The position numbers and the translations under genes were made by a program. From positions 3,844,001 to 3,908,000 of the forward strand of contig OZ255631.1 in NCBI GenBank assembly GCA_965276835.1: a stretch of 64,000 bases of DNA, given 5' to 3'. The notes under the pieces are model-generated. The model did no database searches. It saw only the letters and a list, made by a program, of their open reading frames with translations, and had not been told where the DNA came from. Below, piece by piece: positions 50,287-59,710 of this stretch. The stretch is from BOG-932 sp965276835 (GTDB lineage Bacteria > Pseudomonadota > Alphaproteobacteria > BOG-932 > Roseiterribacteraceae). How positions within the stretch are numbered: position 1 is the first letter of the stretch; every line of letters begins with the position of its first letter.

Positions 50287-51939
50287 GTGTATCGCTACGA
50301 CGAATTCGATAGCCGCTTCCTTGCCGAGCGCGTCGCGCAATTCCGCGATCAGGTGCATCGCCGGTCAATCGGCCAGCTGACCGAGGATGAGTTCCGGCCG
50401 TTGCGGCTGCGGAACGGCCTTTATCTGCAGCTTCACGCCTATATGTTCCGGATCGCGATCCCGTACGGCACGCTGTCGCCGGCACAATTGCGCACGCTGG
50501 CCCATATCGCCCGCACGCACGACAAAGGCTATGGCCATTTCACCACCCGCCAGAATATGCAGTTCAACTGGATCAAGCTGGAAGAGGTGCCGGACATCCT
50601 TGAAAAGCTGGCTGCCGTTGAGATGCATAGCATTCAGACCAGCGGCAACTGCATTCGCAACACCACGTCAGATCCGTTCGCCGGCGTAACGGCCGACGAG
50701 CTTGAGGATCCCCGCCCCTATTGCGAGATCATCCGTCAATGGTCGACGCTGCATCCGGAATTCTCCTGGCTTCCGCGCAAATTCAAGATCGCGGTCTCCG
50801 CGTCCGAAACCGACCGCGCGGCGGTCCATATCCACGATATCGGACTATATCTGAAGCGTAACGAGGCGGGTGAAGTCGGCTTTCAGGTTCTGATCGGCGG
50901 GGGGTTGGGCCGGACCCCGTTGATGGCCCAGGTCTTGCGGGACTTTCTGCCCAAGCAGCATTTGCTGTCGTATCTGGAAGCAGCGTTGCGCGTTTATAAT
51001 GAGTACGGTCGGCGCGACAACATCTTCAAAGCGCGGATCAAGATCCTGGTCCAGTCACTTGGCATCGACAAAATGCGTGAAGCGGTCGAGGCCGAATGGG
51101 CCCGAATGGATCACACGCAACTGGATCTGAGCCCGGAGGTTATCGCGTCCATAAATGCGCATTTCGCGCCGCCGGCCTATGAGCAGCCAGACGCGGACGA
51201 CGAGGCCCTGTTGGCCGGCGCCATCGCCGGGGATAAGGCGTTCGCGCGATGGGTCAAGAATAACGTCCACCCGCACAAACAGGCGGGCTATGCGATCGCG
51301 GTCGCGTCGCTAAAGCCATTGGGCCTTCCGACCGGCGATTGCTCGGCCGAGCAGTTGGATCTCGTCGCCGACCTGTCGGAAACATACGGTTTCGGCGAAA
51401 TCCGGGTGACGCACGAGCAGAATTTGGTCTTCCCGAACGTGCGCAGCCGTGACCTGCCGGCACTTTACAATATCCTGGCCGCCAACGGCATGGGGACCGC
51501 CAATGCAGGCCTCGCCAGCGACATCATCGCATGCCCGGGCTTGGATTATTGCAGCCTGGCCAACGCCCGTTCGATCCCGGTCGCCGAAAAACTTGGCGAA
51601 CATCTGGCGGCGCGCGAGGAGGAGATCGGGCCGATGAAGATCAAGATCTCCGGCTGCATCAATGCCTGCGGTCACCACCATGTAGGCCATATCGGCATCC
51701 TCGGCGTCGATAAGAACGGCGAGGAGTTCTATCAGATCACAGTCGGCGGCAGCGCGGACGAAACCTCCGCGGTGGGCGCCATCGTGGGACGCGCCGTCGC
51801 CAGCGATCAGGTTAACGGCGCGGTCGACAAGCTGCTCGATGTTTATCTGAATTTGCGCACGGATGGCGAAGACCTGCCCGCCACCTATCGCCGGGTCGGC
51901 GTCGAGCCGTTCAAGGAGGCCGTCTATGGTGCTCGTTAA
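50287..51939 (+). CDS. cysI: Nitrite/sulfite reductase hemoprotein (assimilatory sulfite reductase)
   Basis: 550 aa siroheme and [4Fe-4S] enzyme that reduces sulfite to sulfide with six electrons. Two ferredoxin-like half domains are visible (GHFTTRQNMQFNWIKLEEVP; TYGFGEIRVTHEQNLVFPNV). Cluster ligands are Cys416 and Cys422 (CPGLDYCSLA) and Cys457 and Cys461 (SGCINACGHH). TSGNCIRNTTSDPFAG is the siroheme-side segment. No flavoprotein cysJ is nearby, so ferredoxin or another donor is likely. The start is GTG 50287 with AGGAG upstream. Nitrite as substrate cannot be excluded, but the cys neighbourhood argues for sulfite. Confidence 0.93.
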   Translation: MYRYDEFDSRFLAERVAQFRDQVHRRSIGQLTEDEFRPLRLRNGLYLQLHAYMFRIAIPYGTLSPAQLRTLAHIARTHDKGYGHFTTRQNMQFNWIKLEEVPDILEKLAAVEMHSIQTSGNCIRNTTSDPFAGVTADELEDPRPYCEIIRQWSTLHPEFSWLPRKFKIAVSASETDRAAVHIHDIGLYLKRNEAGEVGFQVLIGGGLGRTPLMAQVLRDFLPKQHLLSYLEAALRVYNEYGRRDNIFKARIKILVQSLGIDKMREAVEAEWARMDHTQLDLSPEVIASINAHFAPPAYEQPDADDEALLAGAIAGDKAFARWVKNNVHPHKQAGYAIAVASLKPLGLPTGDCSAEQLDLVADLSETYGFGEIRVTHEQNLVFPNVRSRDLPALYNILAANGMGTANAGLASDIIACPGLDYCSLANARSIPVAEKLGEHLAAREEEIGPMKIKISGCINACGHHHVGHIGILGVDKNGEEFYQITVGGSADETSAVGAIVGRAVASDQVNGAVDKLLDVYLNLRTDGEDLPATYRRVGVEPFKEAVYGAR

Positions 51940-52420
51940 GGGCGGCAAACCGGTCGAGGACCGTTGGACACATGTCGAAGACGACACGCCCCTGCCCGCC
52001 AACGGGCCGATCACCATCTCCTGGGCGCGCTGGCAAACCGAGCGCGCCAACATCCTCCGCACGCCTGTGGAACTTGGTGTCCGCATTCCCAATACTGTGA
52101 CAACCGCCGAGATCGGCGTCGATGCCCCGCATTTCGGGCTGATTGCGGTCAATTTCCCGAACTTCGGCGATGGCCGTGCCTTCTCCCAGGCCCGCGTCCT
52201 GCGGAGCCAGTATGGATATTCCGGCGAAATTCGCGCGACCGGCGGCGTCGGGCGCGATCAGTTGCTGTTCATGCAGCGTTGCGGCATCGACGCGTTCGAG
52301 GTGCCGGAACGGGCTCTGACGGAGGATTGGTTCGTCGCGCTTGGCGAAATCGACCTGTTCTATCAGCCGGCCGAAGACAACCGGCCGTGGATCCAGCGCC
52401 AACGGCGCGGGACCAACTGA
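51926..52420 (+). CDS. DUF934 family protein of the sulfite-reductase operon
   Basis: 164 aa: NTVTTAEIGVDAPHFGLIAV, then FPNFGDGRAFSQARVLRSQYGYSGEIRATG, the DUF934 signature, and DQLLFMQRCGIDAFEVPE. DUF934 accompanies cysI across proteobacteria (sometimes called CysX/CysI-associated) without a proven activity. It overlaps cysI by 14 bp, and AAGGAGG inside the cysI end serves as its ribosome site. It lies 4 bp from the next gene. Confidence 0.9.
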   Translation: MVLVKGGKPVEDRWTHVEDDTPLPANGPITISWARWQTERANILRTPVELGVRIPNTVTTAEIGVDAPHFGLIAVNFPNFGDGRAFSQARVLRSQYGYSGEIRATGGVGRDQLLFMQRCGIDAFEVPERALTEDWFVALGEIDLFYQPAEDNRPWIQRQRRGTN

Positions 52421-52424
52421 CACA

Positions 52425-52994
52425 ATGACCGTTCCGCTGGCGTTGGATTTGGGCCTGTTGCCCACCGCGCTGGCCGGTCGGGGGCCAGCCCTGCTCAAAC
52501 GCCTGACGCTGCTGGACGGCGAACAGGTACAGAACCTTAAAATCTATGCGCCCGCCGCCGATGCGGGCGTCACCAACGCGGCCGCCGATCGGCTGGTGCC
52601 GCGCCTGCCGACCGAGGCAGAGATTGCCGCCTGTCGTGTGTTGTTCGTCGCCGGGCTGCCGCCCGAACAATCCGCCATGCTGGCCAAGACGGCGCGTGCC
52701 CACCGTGTCCTGGTGAATGTCGAAGACACGCTGCCGCTCTGCGACTTCCACGTGCCGGCAATCCTGCGGCGCGGCGACTTGGCGCTCTCGATCTCGACCG
52801 GCGGCGCCAGTCCCACCCTATCGCGGCGCTTGCGCGCCTATCTCGGCGAGTTGTTTCCCGAAGCCTGGGACGATCGAACCCGGCGCATCGCAACGATGCG
52901 ATCCGAAATGCGCACAAACGGCGCGGGCATGGGCGAAGTCGCGGCGGCGACCGACAGAATCATCGATGACGAGGGCTGGCTGCCCAAAGTTTAG
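52425..52994 (+). CDS. cysG: Precorrin-2 dehydrogenase/sirohydrochlorin ferrochelatase-like protein (CysG N-terminal type)
   Basis: 189 aa, matching the Met8/CysG N-terminal module that oxidises precorrin-2 and inserts iron to give siroheme, the cofactor of CysI. LVNVEDTLPLCDFHVPAILRRG followed by LALSISTGGASPTLSRRLR is the diagnostic core. The NAD-binding glycine motif is degenerate (ALAGRGPALLKRL instead of GGGxVAxRK), which is common in alphaproteobacterial short forms. The SUMT methyltransferase half of CysG is absent and must be encoded elsewhere. Four-bp tail overlap with the convergent stress protein. Confidence 0.85.
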   Translation: MTVPLALDLGLLPTALAGRGPALLKRLTLLDGEQVQNLKIYAPAADAGVTNAAADRLVPRLPTEAEIAACRVLFVAGLPPEQSAMLAKTARAHRVLVNVEDTLPLCDFHVPAILRRGDLALSISTGGASPTLSRRLRAYLGELFPEAWDDRTRRIATMRSEMRTNGAGMGEVAAATDRIIDDEGWLPKV

Positions 52995-53833
52995 TGCGCC
53001 AGCAGCACCGGCAGCTCGACATGCGAGATGATCTGCCGCGTCGTCCCGCCGAACACCGCCTCTCGTGTGCGGCTGTGATGATAGGCGCCCATTACCAGCA
53101 AACTGGCCGACACGGCCTTGGCCTCAGCCAGCAGGGCGTCCGCAACATGGCGGTCACCCTGAGGCAGGCGGGCGGCATTCGCGGTAATTCCGTGACGTCC
53201 CAGATAGGTGATCAGCTCATCCATATTCGCATCGCCGCCGTTGCGGATTTCGACCCGGCGCATTTTCGCCAGGATCGGCAGGGCGGCGGTGATGGCGCGC
53301 AATTCCTCCCGCCCGCCCGCCCAGGCGACAAGAGCCGTATCGAGGACGGAGGCGGGCGCCTCGGGCGGCGTCAACAGAACCGGACGACCTGCATCGAACA
53401 GCACGGCCTCCAACATGGAATCGCCCTCGACGGGACCGTTGGGACCCAGCCCGCGCATCACCACCAGATCGGCGAAACGGGCGACATCGCGCAGGATCGT
53501 GCCCGGCAAGCCGGTGCGTTCATGCCACGAGACGGTAACGCCGTGACTTTCCCCGGTTGCCGGCAAACCGTTGCGTTCCCGCCAAGCATCGAACGATCTG
53601 CTGGCATCCGCCGCAGCCGCGTCGGCCTGATCCTCGACGGCCGCAACGAGTTCGCCGGTGGTGACCGGCGCGGTCCAATCCGCGACATAGCGCACGATAT
53701 CCACCGGGTCAGGCTTGAGGCACAGCGCCGATAGGTGAGAATCGAAGGCGCGGCCCAGTTCCAGGGCAACCTGAAGCGCCGCGTCGTCTGCATGATGACC
53801 GGTGACCGGAAGCAGTAAAGCGCGCAAGCCCAT
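52991..53833 (-). CDS. Universal stress protein (two UspA-like domains)
   Basis: 280 aa. The first half begins LRALLLPVTGHHADDAALQVAL and the second ends LLVMGAYHHSRTREAVFGGTTRQIISHVELPVLL. The latter is the Usp ATP-binding G-2x-G-9x-G(S/T) region (MGAYHHSRTREAVFGGTTR). Tandem Usp domains are common in alphaproteobacteria. The first domain lacks the glycine motif and may be degenerate. Expression conditions are not visible from sequence. Confidence 0.87.
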   Translation of the reverse strand: MGLRALLLPVTGHHADDAALQVALELGRAFDSHLSALCLKPDPVDIVRYVADWTAPVTTGELVAAVEDQADAAAADASRSFDAWRERNGLPATGESHGVTVSWHERTGLPGTILRDVARFADLVVMRGLGPNGPVEGDSMLEAVLFDAGRPVLLTPPEAPASVLDTALVAWAGGREELRAITAALPILAKMRRVEIRNGGDANMDELITYLGRHGITANAARLPQGDRHVADALLAEAKAVSASLLVMGAYHHSRTREAVFGGTTRQIISHVELPVLLAH

Positions 53834-54046
53834 CGAAGTCTCCCCTGACGATTTTGGTTAATTCTGCCGGCCGACAACGAACAACATCGCTTTGATCCCT
53901 GCAGGTCAAGCGCCGAATCGTCCGGACGGCTGCCATGCAGATTTGGCGGGACGGTTGGCGCTGCGTTCGGCCAGTGAATCGCCTATGCTGATTGCAACAG
54001 ACCAACAGGCGCCGAAGCCGAACGGACGCGCCGTCTGGGGGAAGAT

Positions 54047-54361
54047 ATGGATGAGAGTTTCAAGGAGCGCGAGCGTCAGTTTGAGGCCAAATTCGCGCGT
54101 GACGAAGCACTGAAATTCAGGATCGTCGCGCATCGCAACCGGCTGTTCGCCGCCTGGATTGTCGATCAGATGGGCGACGGAGCATCGCCCGGTTATGCCG
54201 ACGGTTTTATCGCCTCCGCATTGGGCCGCTCGCCGGAGATGCTGATCGATCGCGCGCAGCGCGACCTGCACGACCACGGGGTCGCGCTTGTGGACGTCAA
54301 GCTGCGCAAGGCGTTCGAACAATGCGGCGACCAGGCCCAGGCCGAGGTGATGAACGAATAA
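54047..54361 (+). CDS. DUF1476 protein, F1-ATPase zeta inhibitor type
   Basis: 104 aa, mostly helical. FKERERQFEAKFARDEALKF at the N-terminus and NRLFAAWIVDQMG match the zeta subunit first found on Paracoccus F1-ATPase, an inhibitor whose N-terminal helix blocks rotation. The inhibitory N-terminal pattern is retained. GGGGGAAG precedes the ATG. It is not near atp genes here, as is usual. Alphaproteobacteria-specific, so useful for placing the host. Confidence 0.85.
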   Translation: MDESFKERERQFEAKFARDEALKFRIVAHRNRLFAAWIVDQMGDGASPGYADGFIASALGRSPEMLIDRAQRDLHDHGVALVDVKLRKAFEQCGDQAQAEVMNE

Positions 54362-54381
54362 CGGCTGAGGCTGAGGCGCCG

Positions 54382-56211
<1,830 letters not shown>

Positions 56212-56283
56212 GGCTCTCAACCTTTTTCAAATCGCCGGGCATGGGCGGAAACAGGAAGGAGCGGATAAAGCCGCATCGAATCC

Positions 56284-56394
56284 CATCCCTACGCCGGTGC
56301 TGACCGGATCAGGTTCAATGGGTTTCCGCGCCGCCCCGACAAACATCGCGGGCACAGCGGTATCTCAGCCCTTAACAGGGCTCCCCAGGGGTAT
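56284..56394 (-). promoter_or_regulatory. TPP riboswitch upstream of thiC
   Basis: Read on the minus strand: ACCCCTGGGGAGCC, GGGCTGAGATACC, a long GC-rich P3 extension (CGCTGTGCCCGCGATG...), ACCCATTGAACCTGATCCGG and the closing CGGCGTAGGGATGGGA. The TPP-aptamer consensus is complete. The extended P3/P3a arm contrasts with the compact aptamer before thiO. The last aptamer base lies about 70 nt from the thiC ATG, leaving room for a separate expression platform. Confidence 0.93.
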
Positions 56395-56442
56395 TGTGAA
56401 GTTCCGCCCTGGTTGGGCGGCTGTCAAGTTCGCAATGGCGGA

Positions 56443-56823
56443 TTACGGAGGAACGATGGCGTCCTTAACAGCCTGAACGGCCGGCGGCGTTGGTTCCCTG
56501 GCGCTTTCCTGTTCGAAGCTGTCGCTGGAATTGCTGTGTCCGGCCAACTGGCGGTCGGCAGCGTCGTTGTCGACGCGTGCGGCACCGGTCGACGGGTCGA
56601 ACTTGGCTTTCAGCCGGCGATATTCAGCCGAATGTTCCTGCATCGCCGCCCAATCGCTGAGCGGTCCCATACGCTGGTGCGTGATCACGATTTCTTCGCG
56701 GTCGGCCGGCAGTTCGGCAGCCGGGGCAGAACCCTGCGCGAATGCGCCACCGGCAACGAGCGTTGCCGTCAGCGCGCCGACGGCAATCGGCATCATGAAT
56801 TTCATCGAGAATACTGACCGCAT
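56443..56823 (-). CDS. Small secreted protein, unknown function
   Basis: 126 aa. Signal peptide (MPIAVGALTATLVAGGAFAQ) is followed by a short hydrophilic mature protein with REEIVITHQRMGPLSDWAAM, QEHSAEYRRLKAKFDPSTG, and a Pro/Glu-rich tail. GGGAG lies nine bases upstream of the ATG at 56823. It lies just upstream of the thiC riboswitch, on the same strand. No family is recognised. Confidence 0.68.
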   Translation of the reverse strand: MRSVFSMKFMMPIAVGALTATLVAGGAFAQGSAPAAELPADREEIVITHQRMGPLSDWAAMQEHSAEYRRLKAKFDPSTGAARVDNDAADRQLAGHSNSSDSFEQESAREPTPPAVQAVKDAIVPP

Positions 56824-57032
56824 GGATTATCTCCCACACCGAACGAACAACGCGACCGTCTGATTTGTGCCCGTATATAGCATGGTGTCGCCAGTAGAAA
56901 TTGACAATTCGCAATTCGACCGTCTGGTCCGCGCGATGACATTTTCTAATGTATTGTGACTAATTTGATTCCCCTTTCGCCTCGCGGGCCGATCTGGTTA
57001 CGTGCCTTGCACGTGAATCTTGTGGTGATTCG

Positions 57033-58529
57033 GTGAAAATTCGTACGGCTGCTCTCCTCATATTCGTCTTTGCCAGCTGGCCTGCCTGCGCCGACACATA
57101 TCACCCGATTGCCGCGACTGAGGGCGGGGATACGATTACGTTGACCGGGCACGATCTGACGATCGAACAGCTGGTGGCGGTCGCCCGCAACGGCCAGCCC
57201 GTCGAGGTCAGCCCCGAGGTACACGATCACCAGGCCGATGCGCACAGCCTGCTGATGGAAGGCCTGGCAGAAGGAATGGTCATTCCGGGCCTGGGCGGCC
57301 CGGGCCCGGACGGCGCGACACCGCTTGGCGCGCCGGAAGTGATGGACGAGGCGCTGGTTCGCGCGGCAATGACCGTGAGGGCCAATACACTGACCTATCA
57401 GCCGGTCAGCGCGCCTGCGGAACAGATGCTGCTGGACTTCCTGAACGACCGCATCGCCCCGGTGCTCATTCAGCCCTATTCGGGTGCGGCCGGTACGACA
57501 GGGCCGATGGCCGATATAGCAGCGGCTATGGCGGGGCGGGGAGACGTCTACTATCGCGGCGTCCGGATGCCGGCCGCCCAGGCGCTGAGCCGGGCTGGGC
57601 TGACGCCGATCATTCCTGCCGACTTAGACAGCCACGCCTTGGTTGACACCAACGCCTTCGAGATTGCACGGGCTGCCTTACTCGCTGCGGACGGCCGGCA
57701 AACGCTCGAATGGGCCGACATGATCTACGCGATGGACCTCGACGGGCTTTCGGCCAGCCCGGCCCCGCTGTCGTTGCCGGCCCGGGCGAACCGGCCCTAT
57801 CAATGGCTGGACTGGGACGCCGAACGGATTCTCGCCCTGTTGAAGGACAGCTATGTGTTCGACGGCGACCCCGCCGGGCAGCCGCGCATCTATCCCGATA
57901 ATCTTGCGCTGTCGCTGACGCGCCAGGGGGCGGCATGGCAGGCCTGGGGCGCGCTGCGCGACGCACTGTTGGTGGCGCTCAATTCCTCGGATCAATCGCC
58001 GGTTTTTCGCGTCGGCCTTTCGCCCCGCGCGTCCGACGAGCTGTCGACACCGCAGATGATGAAGTTCTATGTGAAAGGCGGGCGGGTAAGCGCTGGCAAA
58101 CGCGGCTTCATCATCCCGGCTTTCAACCGCGACCCCTATCCGCTAACGCGTAATGCCGCCACTTTTGCCGCAAGTTTAGCCGATCTGGCAACCGCCGTCG
58201 CCGATCGGCTGGCCACGCCCGCTGTGCCCAATCCCGGCGATTTCGAGGAACTGCAACATGGGCTGGATGCGCTGAACCGGCTGCTGGCGGCGGACATGAT
58301 GAATGCCGCGGCCCTGATGGATGCGCGCACGGCGGAGGATCCGGGCCGGAAGTTCGGCGATGCGCCGACTGCTGTTTGGAGCGACATCCGTAAATACGCC
58401 CCAGCCGGGCTCCCCGCCATTTTGGACTTTCTCCGAAATCGGCAGGCCGCCAGCTACGCACCCGGCGCCGAGCCGCCGCCCGGCACGGACGCACCCATTC
58501 CCCTGGCCCAAGAAAAAATTCACCGCTAG
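57033..58529 (+). CDS. Secreted aromatic amino-acid lyase (HAL/PAL) family protein without MIO motif
   Basis: 498 aa. Signal peptide (AALLIFVFASWPACA, cleavage near 20-21), then regions that align by eye with histidine/phenylalanine ammonia-lyases: LTGHDLTIEQLVAVARNGQPVEVS (38-61), RANTLTYQPV (116-125), and YYRGVRMPAAQALSRAGLTPI (173-193). The active-site loop that is normally GSVGASGDLAP reads GAAGTTGPMAD (151-161), so the Ala-Ser-Gly that cyclises to the MIO electrophile is Thr-Thr-Gly. The YGxxTGFG tyrosine loop is MVIPGLGGPG. Ammonia-lyase chemistry is therefore unlikely, and a different or non-catalytic periplasmic role is inferred. Monocistronic, between a secreted hypothetical gene and arsR. 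Confidence 0.72.
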   Translation: MKIRTAALLIFVFASWPACADTYHPIAATEGGDTITLTGHDLTIEQLVAVARNGQPVEVSPEVHDHQADAHSLLMEGLAEGMVIPGLGGPGPDGATPLGAPEVMDEALVRAAMTVRANTLTYQPVSAPAEQMLLDFLNDRIAPVLIQPYSGAAGTTGPMADIAAAMAGRGDVYYRGVRMPAAQALSRAGLTPIIPADLDSHALVDTNAFEIARAALLAADGRQTLEWADMIYAMDLDGLSASPAPLSLPARANRPYQWLDWDAERILALLKDSYVFDGDPAGQPRIYPDNLALSLTRQGAAWQAWGALRDALLVALNSSDQSPVFRVGLSPRASDELSTPQMMKFYVKGGRVSAGKRGFIIPAFNRDPYPLTRNAATFAASLADLATAVADRLATPAVPNPGDFEELQHGLDALNRLLAADMMNAAALMDARTAEDPGRKFGDAPTAVWSDIRKYAPAGLPAILDFLRNRQAASYAPGAEPPPGTDAPIPLAQEKIHR

Positions 58530-58570
58530 CGCCGGAATTTTCCGGTTGACTCTGAAGGCGCTCTATATTT

Positions 58571-58598
58571 AACCATATGGTTACTTAACCAACTGGTT
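58571..58598. promoter_or_regulatory. Twin ArsR-type operator
   Basis: Two copies of AACCA-NN-TGGTT: AACCATATGGTT (58571-58582, part of the 14-bp palindrome TAACCATATGGTTA) and AACCAACTGGTT (58587-58598). Their centres are 16 bp apart, and the second ends 6 bp before the arsR ATG. The arrangement fits co-operative autorepression by the ArsR-family protein encoded immediately downstream; binding there would block promoter and translation-initiation region together. Confidence 0.75.
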
Positions 58599-58604
58599 CA
58601 AAGA

Positions 58605-58946
58605 ATGCCCGATCCGCTTAGCAACACATTTGGGGCATTGGCCGACCCCACTCGGCGGGCGATCCTGGCCCGGCTGGCGCTGGGCGAAACCTCTGTCACC
58701 GAACTGGCACAACCGTTTGCTATGAGTTTGCCGGCGATCTCAAAGCACCTGAAAGTGCTGGAACGGGCCGGATTGGTGGCGCGTGGACGCGAGGCGCAGT
58801 GGCGGCCGTGCAAGCTGGCACCTGAACCGTTGCGCGCCATCGCCGACTGGGTGACGCAATACCGCCAGTTCTGGGAAGGCAGCCTGGACCGGCTGGAAGA
58901 TTATCTGCGCGAATTTCAGCGGAAAGATTCGGAAACTAAACTCTAA
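58605..58946 (+). CDS. ArsR-family winged-helix transcriptional regulator
   Basis: 113 aa: FGALADPTRRAILARLALGE then the recognition helix LPAISKHLKVLERAGLVARG. No cysteine metal motif (CVC) is present, so it is of the non-metal group often paired with SRPBCC and VOC genes. Pairing with the twin operator immediately upstream indicates autoregulation. First gene of arsR-VOC-SRPBCC remnant-serine hydrolase. Confidence 0.92.
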   Translation: MPDPLSNTFGALADPTRRAILARLALGETSVTELAQPFAMSLPAISKHLKVLERAGLVARGREAQWRPCKLAPEPLRAIADWVTQYRQFWEGSLDRLEDYLREFQRKDSETKL

Positions 58947-58963
58947 ACGACGAGGAGAAGATT

Positions 58964-59374
58964 ATGCAGCTCAACCCGTATCTGGCCTTCAAGGGCAATT
59001 GCGAAGAAGCGTTCAGATTTTATGCCGAGATCCTGGGCGGACAGATCCTGGCCATGATCAAGCACCGGGACACGCCGATGAAGGACAAGACCCCGCCCGG
59101 CATGGAAGAGTTCGTGATGCACGCACGGATGAACCTCAATGGTTCGCTTCTGATGGGCGGCGATGCGCCGGACAGTTGGTACAAGAAGCCGGAAGGCTTC
59201 AACGTGCAGGTCGGCACCGACACGCCTGAAGAGGCTGAGCGCGTTTTCAAGGCGCTGAGCGAAGGCGGCACGGTTACCATGGCGTTGACGGAGACATTCT
59301 GGGCGCACCGCTTCGGCACTTGCGTCGACCGTTTCGGCACGCCCTGGATGGTGAACTGCGAAAAGGCGATGTAA
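58964..59374 (+). CDS. PhnB-like VOC family protein
   Basis: 136 aa DUF1428/PhnB-type VOC protein: NPYLAFKGNCEEAFRFYAEI at the N-terminus, the central EEFVMHARMNLNGSLLMGGD, and the C-terminal TFWAHRFGTCVDRFGTPWMV. GAGGAGA precedes the ATG, 17 bp after arsR. Family members are metal-binding-fold proteins of unknown substrate, and the PhnB name does not imply phosphonate use. Confidence 0.92.
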   Translation: MQLNPYLAFKGNCEEAFRFYAEILGGQILAMIKHRDTPMKDKTPPGMEEFVMHARMNLNGSLLMGGDAPDSWYKKPEGFNVQVGTDTPEEAERVFKALSEGGTVTMALTETFWAHRFGTCVDRFGTPWMVNCEKAM

Positions 59375-59423
59375 CCAAAAAAGGCCGCGTCAGGACGGCG
59401 GATAACAGGGGAGGACGCCTAAG

Positions 59424-59709
59424 ATGGGCACGACAATCATCGCCGTCATTCTTGTATTGGCGATCGGGCTGCTGGCTTATGCCGCGACGCGGCCCGATGC
59501 CTTCCGTGTGCAGCGGTCGGCGGGAAGAGGACGGCGAGCGCGGGCTTGAGACGTTGGTTACGATCATCTTCGCCGAGCAGGACGGTGGCACATTGATGTC
59601 GTTCCTCCAGACACCATTCCGGTACGAAGGCGAACGCGAAGGCTATGGCCGGGGCTGGAACAGCACGTTCGATCGGCTGGGCGATTACCTGAAGCAGCCC
59701 GAGGACTGA
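59424..59709 (+). pseudogene. Deletion-scar remnant joining two SRPBCC genes
   Basis: The frame from ATG 59424 (good ribosome site GGGGAGGA) encodes a membrane-anchored SRPBCC N-terminus (MGTTIIAVILVLAIGLLAYA ... RPDAFRVQRSA) and then stops at 59549 after a short nonsense tail. From about 59525 another frame reads EEDGERGLETLVTIIFAEQD ... WNSTFDRLGDYLKQPED to 59709, the C-terminus of an AHSA1-type SRPBCC protein. The middle of both proteins is missing. The simplest reading is one deletion fusing two adjacent SRPBCC genes out of frame near 59525, leaving no functional product. Confidence 0.75.
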
Positions 59710-59710
59710 C

